From the NCBI GenBank assembly GCA_023134955.1, contig JAGLUC010000252.1, positions 1 to 6,668 on the forward strand: a DNA stretch of 6,668 bases. The letters run 5' to 3'. Each line of letters starts with the position of its first letter. The first letter of the stretch is position 1. Below are positions 5,697-6,668 of this stretch, piece by piece. The DNA is from Methylococcales bacterium (lineage in GTDB: Bacteria > Pseudomonadota > Gammaproteobacteria > Methylococcales > Methylomonadaceae). A program made the position numbers and the translations under genes. Under the pieces are notes generated by a model. The model had not been told where the DNA came from and searched no databases. It saw only the letters and a list, made by a program, of their open reading frames with translations.

Positions 5697-6416
5697 TCAG
5701 TTGTTATTAAGCTCATAAATATAAATTGTTGCGCCAATCACTGCGGTGGGTGCAACCAGCAAGTTAACTACAGGGATGGATAAGCCTACAATAGTTATTC
5801 CTCCAAAACTTAAAACGCCCATACGCCTAGTCTTGGCATCTTGTTTTTGTTGATCAAACAACAACCCCTGGTTTTCTAATGGATAAGCCATAAATTCCAA
5901 GCCCATTCCCCACGCACCAAATAATGCCCATAAAAACGGCGCGATTAGATTAATCCCTGGAATGATGAATAAAATCAGTAATGGCAGCATCCGGCTGACT
6001 AAATAGCCTATTCTTTTTAATTCTGCCGTTAACACTTGTGAAATGGGCAGCTCTTCTACTTTTTGCTTTTCTCCGGAAATAATCTCCAGCGTTTTTGCTG
6101 CTAATTTACAGTAAAAAGGGGCGGCAATTAAATTGGCTAAAATAGTAAAGGTAAAAAAACCAATCAATAAAAAGCTGACAAAAAATAATGGCCAGATTAA
6201 CCATTCTAACCAGGATAACCAGCCAGGTATGAATTGTGTAATCAAATCTGAAATATAAAAATAGCCTAAGGTTAAAGCCACACTGTATAAAACAAAATTA
6301 ATCAGGATGGGAATTATTAAATATTTGCGTAGCTCTGCTCTAGTCAATAATTTTAAGCCCTTTAAAAAACAATGAATAATATGGGCTGGGTTGTTTTCTT
6401 TTTTTAATAAACTCAT
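5697..6416 (-). CDS. cysZ: CysZ, sulfate uptake membrane protein (EI24 family)
   Basis: The 239-residue protein is a CysZ/EI24-family inner-membrane protein, which brings sulfate into the cytoplasm for cysteine synthesis. Hydrophobic segments lie at about residues 32-55, 72-102, 143-176 and 204-236. Family-like motifs are the opening HCFLKGLKLLTRAELRKYLI, LIAAPFYCKLA near 96-107, and the GINLIAPFLWALFGAWGMGL region near 154-173. Length is normal (usually about 240-250). The ATG at 6416 overlaps the mtnA stop as ATGA, and the stop is 2 bp before jetA, so the three are probably read as one transcript. No promoter of its own is visible. Confidence 0.92.
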   Translation of the reverse strand: MSLLKKENNPAHIIHCFLKGLKLLTRAELRKYLIIPILINFVLYSVALTLGYFYISDLITQFIPGWLSWLEWLIWPLFFVSFLLIGFFTFTILANLIAAPFYCKLAAKTLEIISGEKQKVEELPISQVLTAELKRIGYLVSRMLPLLILFIIPGINLIAPFLWALFGAWGMGLEFMAYPLENQGLLFDQQKQDAKTRRMGVLSFGGITIVGLSIPVVNLLVAPTAVIGATIYIYELNNN

Positions 6417-6668
6417 TTTTGTAAATTCCTTACACCTTTTTTAACGGGATCTAAAACAACCCCTTTTTCTGTCACAATGGCTGTAATCAAATGAGCAGGG
6501 GTCACATCAAATACTGGGTTCCAGGCAGTAATATTTAAATTGTCACTATAGCAATCGGGCAAAATTTCTTGTTGTTTACGTTGCTCAATGGTGATGCCTT
6601 TCCCTGTCTCCATCTCAAAATCAATGGTTGATACAGGCGCAACGACCATCATTTTAACATTATGTTGT
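6413..6668 (-). CDS. mtnA: MtnA, methylthioribose-1-phosphate isomerase (3' part only)
   Basis: The frame is open to the right edge, giving the last 84 residues. It reads VVAPVSTIDFEMETG followed by ITIEQR, then WNPVFDVTPAHLITAIVTEKG, which is the conserved C-terminal end of S-methyl-5-thioribose-1-phosphate isomerase, an aldose-ketose isomerase of the methionine salvage pathway related to eIF2B subunits. The start lies beyond 6668; the ATG at 6652 is internal. Its last bases overlap the cysZ start by 4 bp. The pairing with cysZ gives a sulfur-metabolism theme upstream of the defence genes. Confidence 0.93.
   Translation of the reverse strand, partial: QHNVKMMVVAPVSTIDFEMETGKGITIEQRKQQEILPDCYSDNLNITAWNPVFDVTPAHLITAIVTEKGVVLDPVKKGVRNLQK

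Noticed and set aside
1..6668. CRISPR array, tRNA or rRNA genes
   Set aside because: No regularly spaced direct repeats and no tRNA- or rRNA-like sequence were seen on either strand.

Overview
The window is AT-rich. Every gene I can support reads on the minus strand, so transcription runs from high to low coordinates. The housekeeping flank (mtnA then cysZ), the codon use and the short mobile repeats suggest a gammaproteobacterium, perhaps of the Methylococcales or Thiotrichales type. That placement is inference from gene content only.

Right side (about 6668 to 5697): the 3' end of mtnA (methionine salvage) overlaps cysZ (sulfate uptake) by 4 bp. The cysZ stop lies 2 bp before the start of a DUF3375 gene, jetA. 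jetA is the first gene of a type I Wadjet plasmid-defence operon (JetABCD, an SMC-like complex plus nuclease). Its frame is broken once, in a run of eight A (5501-5508 on the plus strand). A one-base correction restores a 479-residue protein.

Middle (4255 to about 1767): in type I Wadjet operons jetB normally follows jetA closely. Here about 2.5 kb separates them. In transcription order this holds a 22-bp-arm hairpin repeat, a possible remnant of a PIN-domain toxin, an AbrB/MazE-like antitoxin gene with a frameshifted 3' end, a zinc-finger/TPR protein, a ribbon-helix-helix antitoxin with a palindromic operator, a 161-bp nested-palindrome element resembling a MITE, and a PIN-domain (VapC-like) toxin.

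Left side (1745 to 1): jetB (DUF4194) starts 21 bp after the toxin stop and overlaps jetC by 20 bp. jetC is the SMC/MukB-like ATPase, with a clear Walker A motif, and runs off the left edge. The rest of jetC and jetD are expected beyond the window.

Overall this is a Wadjet operon that appears to have acquired toxin-antitoxin and repeat cargo between jetA and jetB. As arranged, jetA probably depends on the mtnA-cysZ transcript, while jetBC may depend on the autoregulated antitoxin promoter. Whether the system works depends on the jetA frame break being a sequencing artefact, a recoding site or a real mutation.
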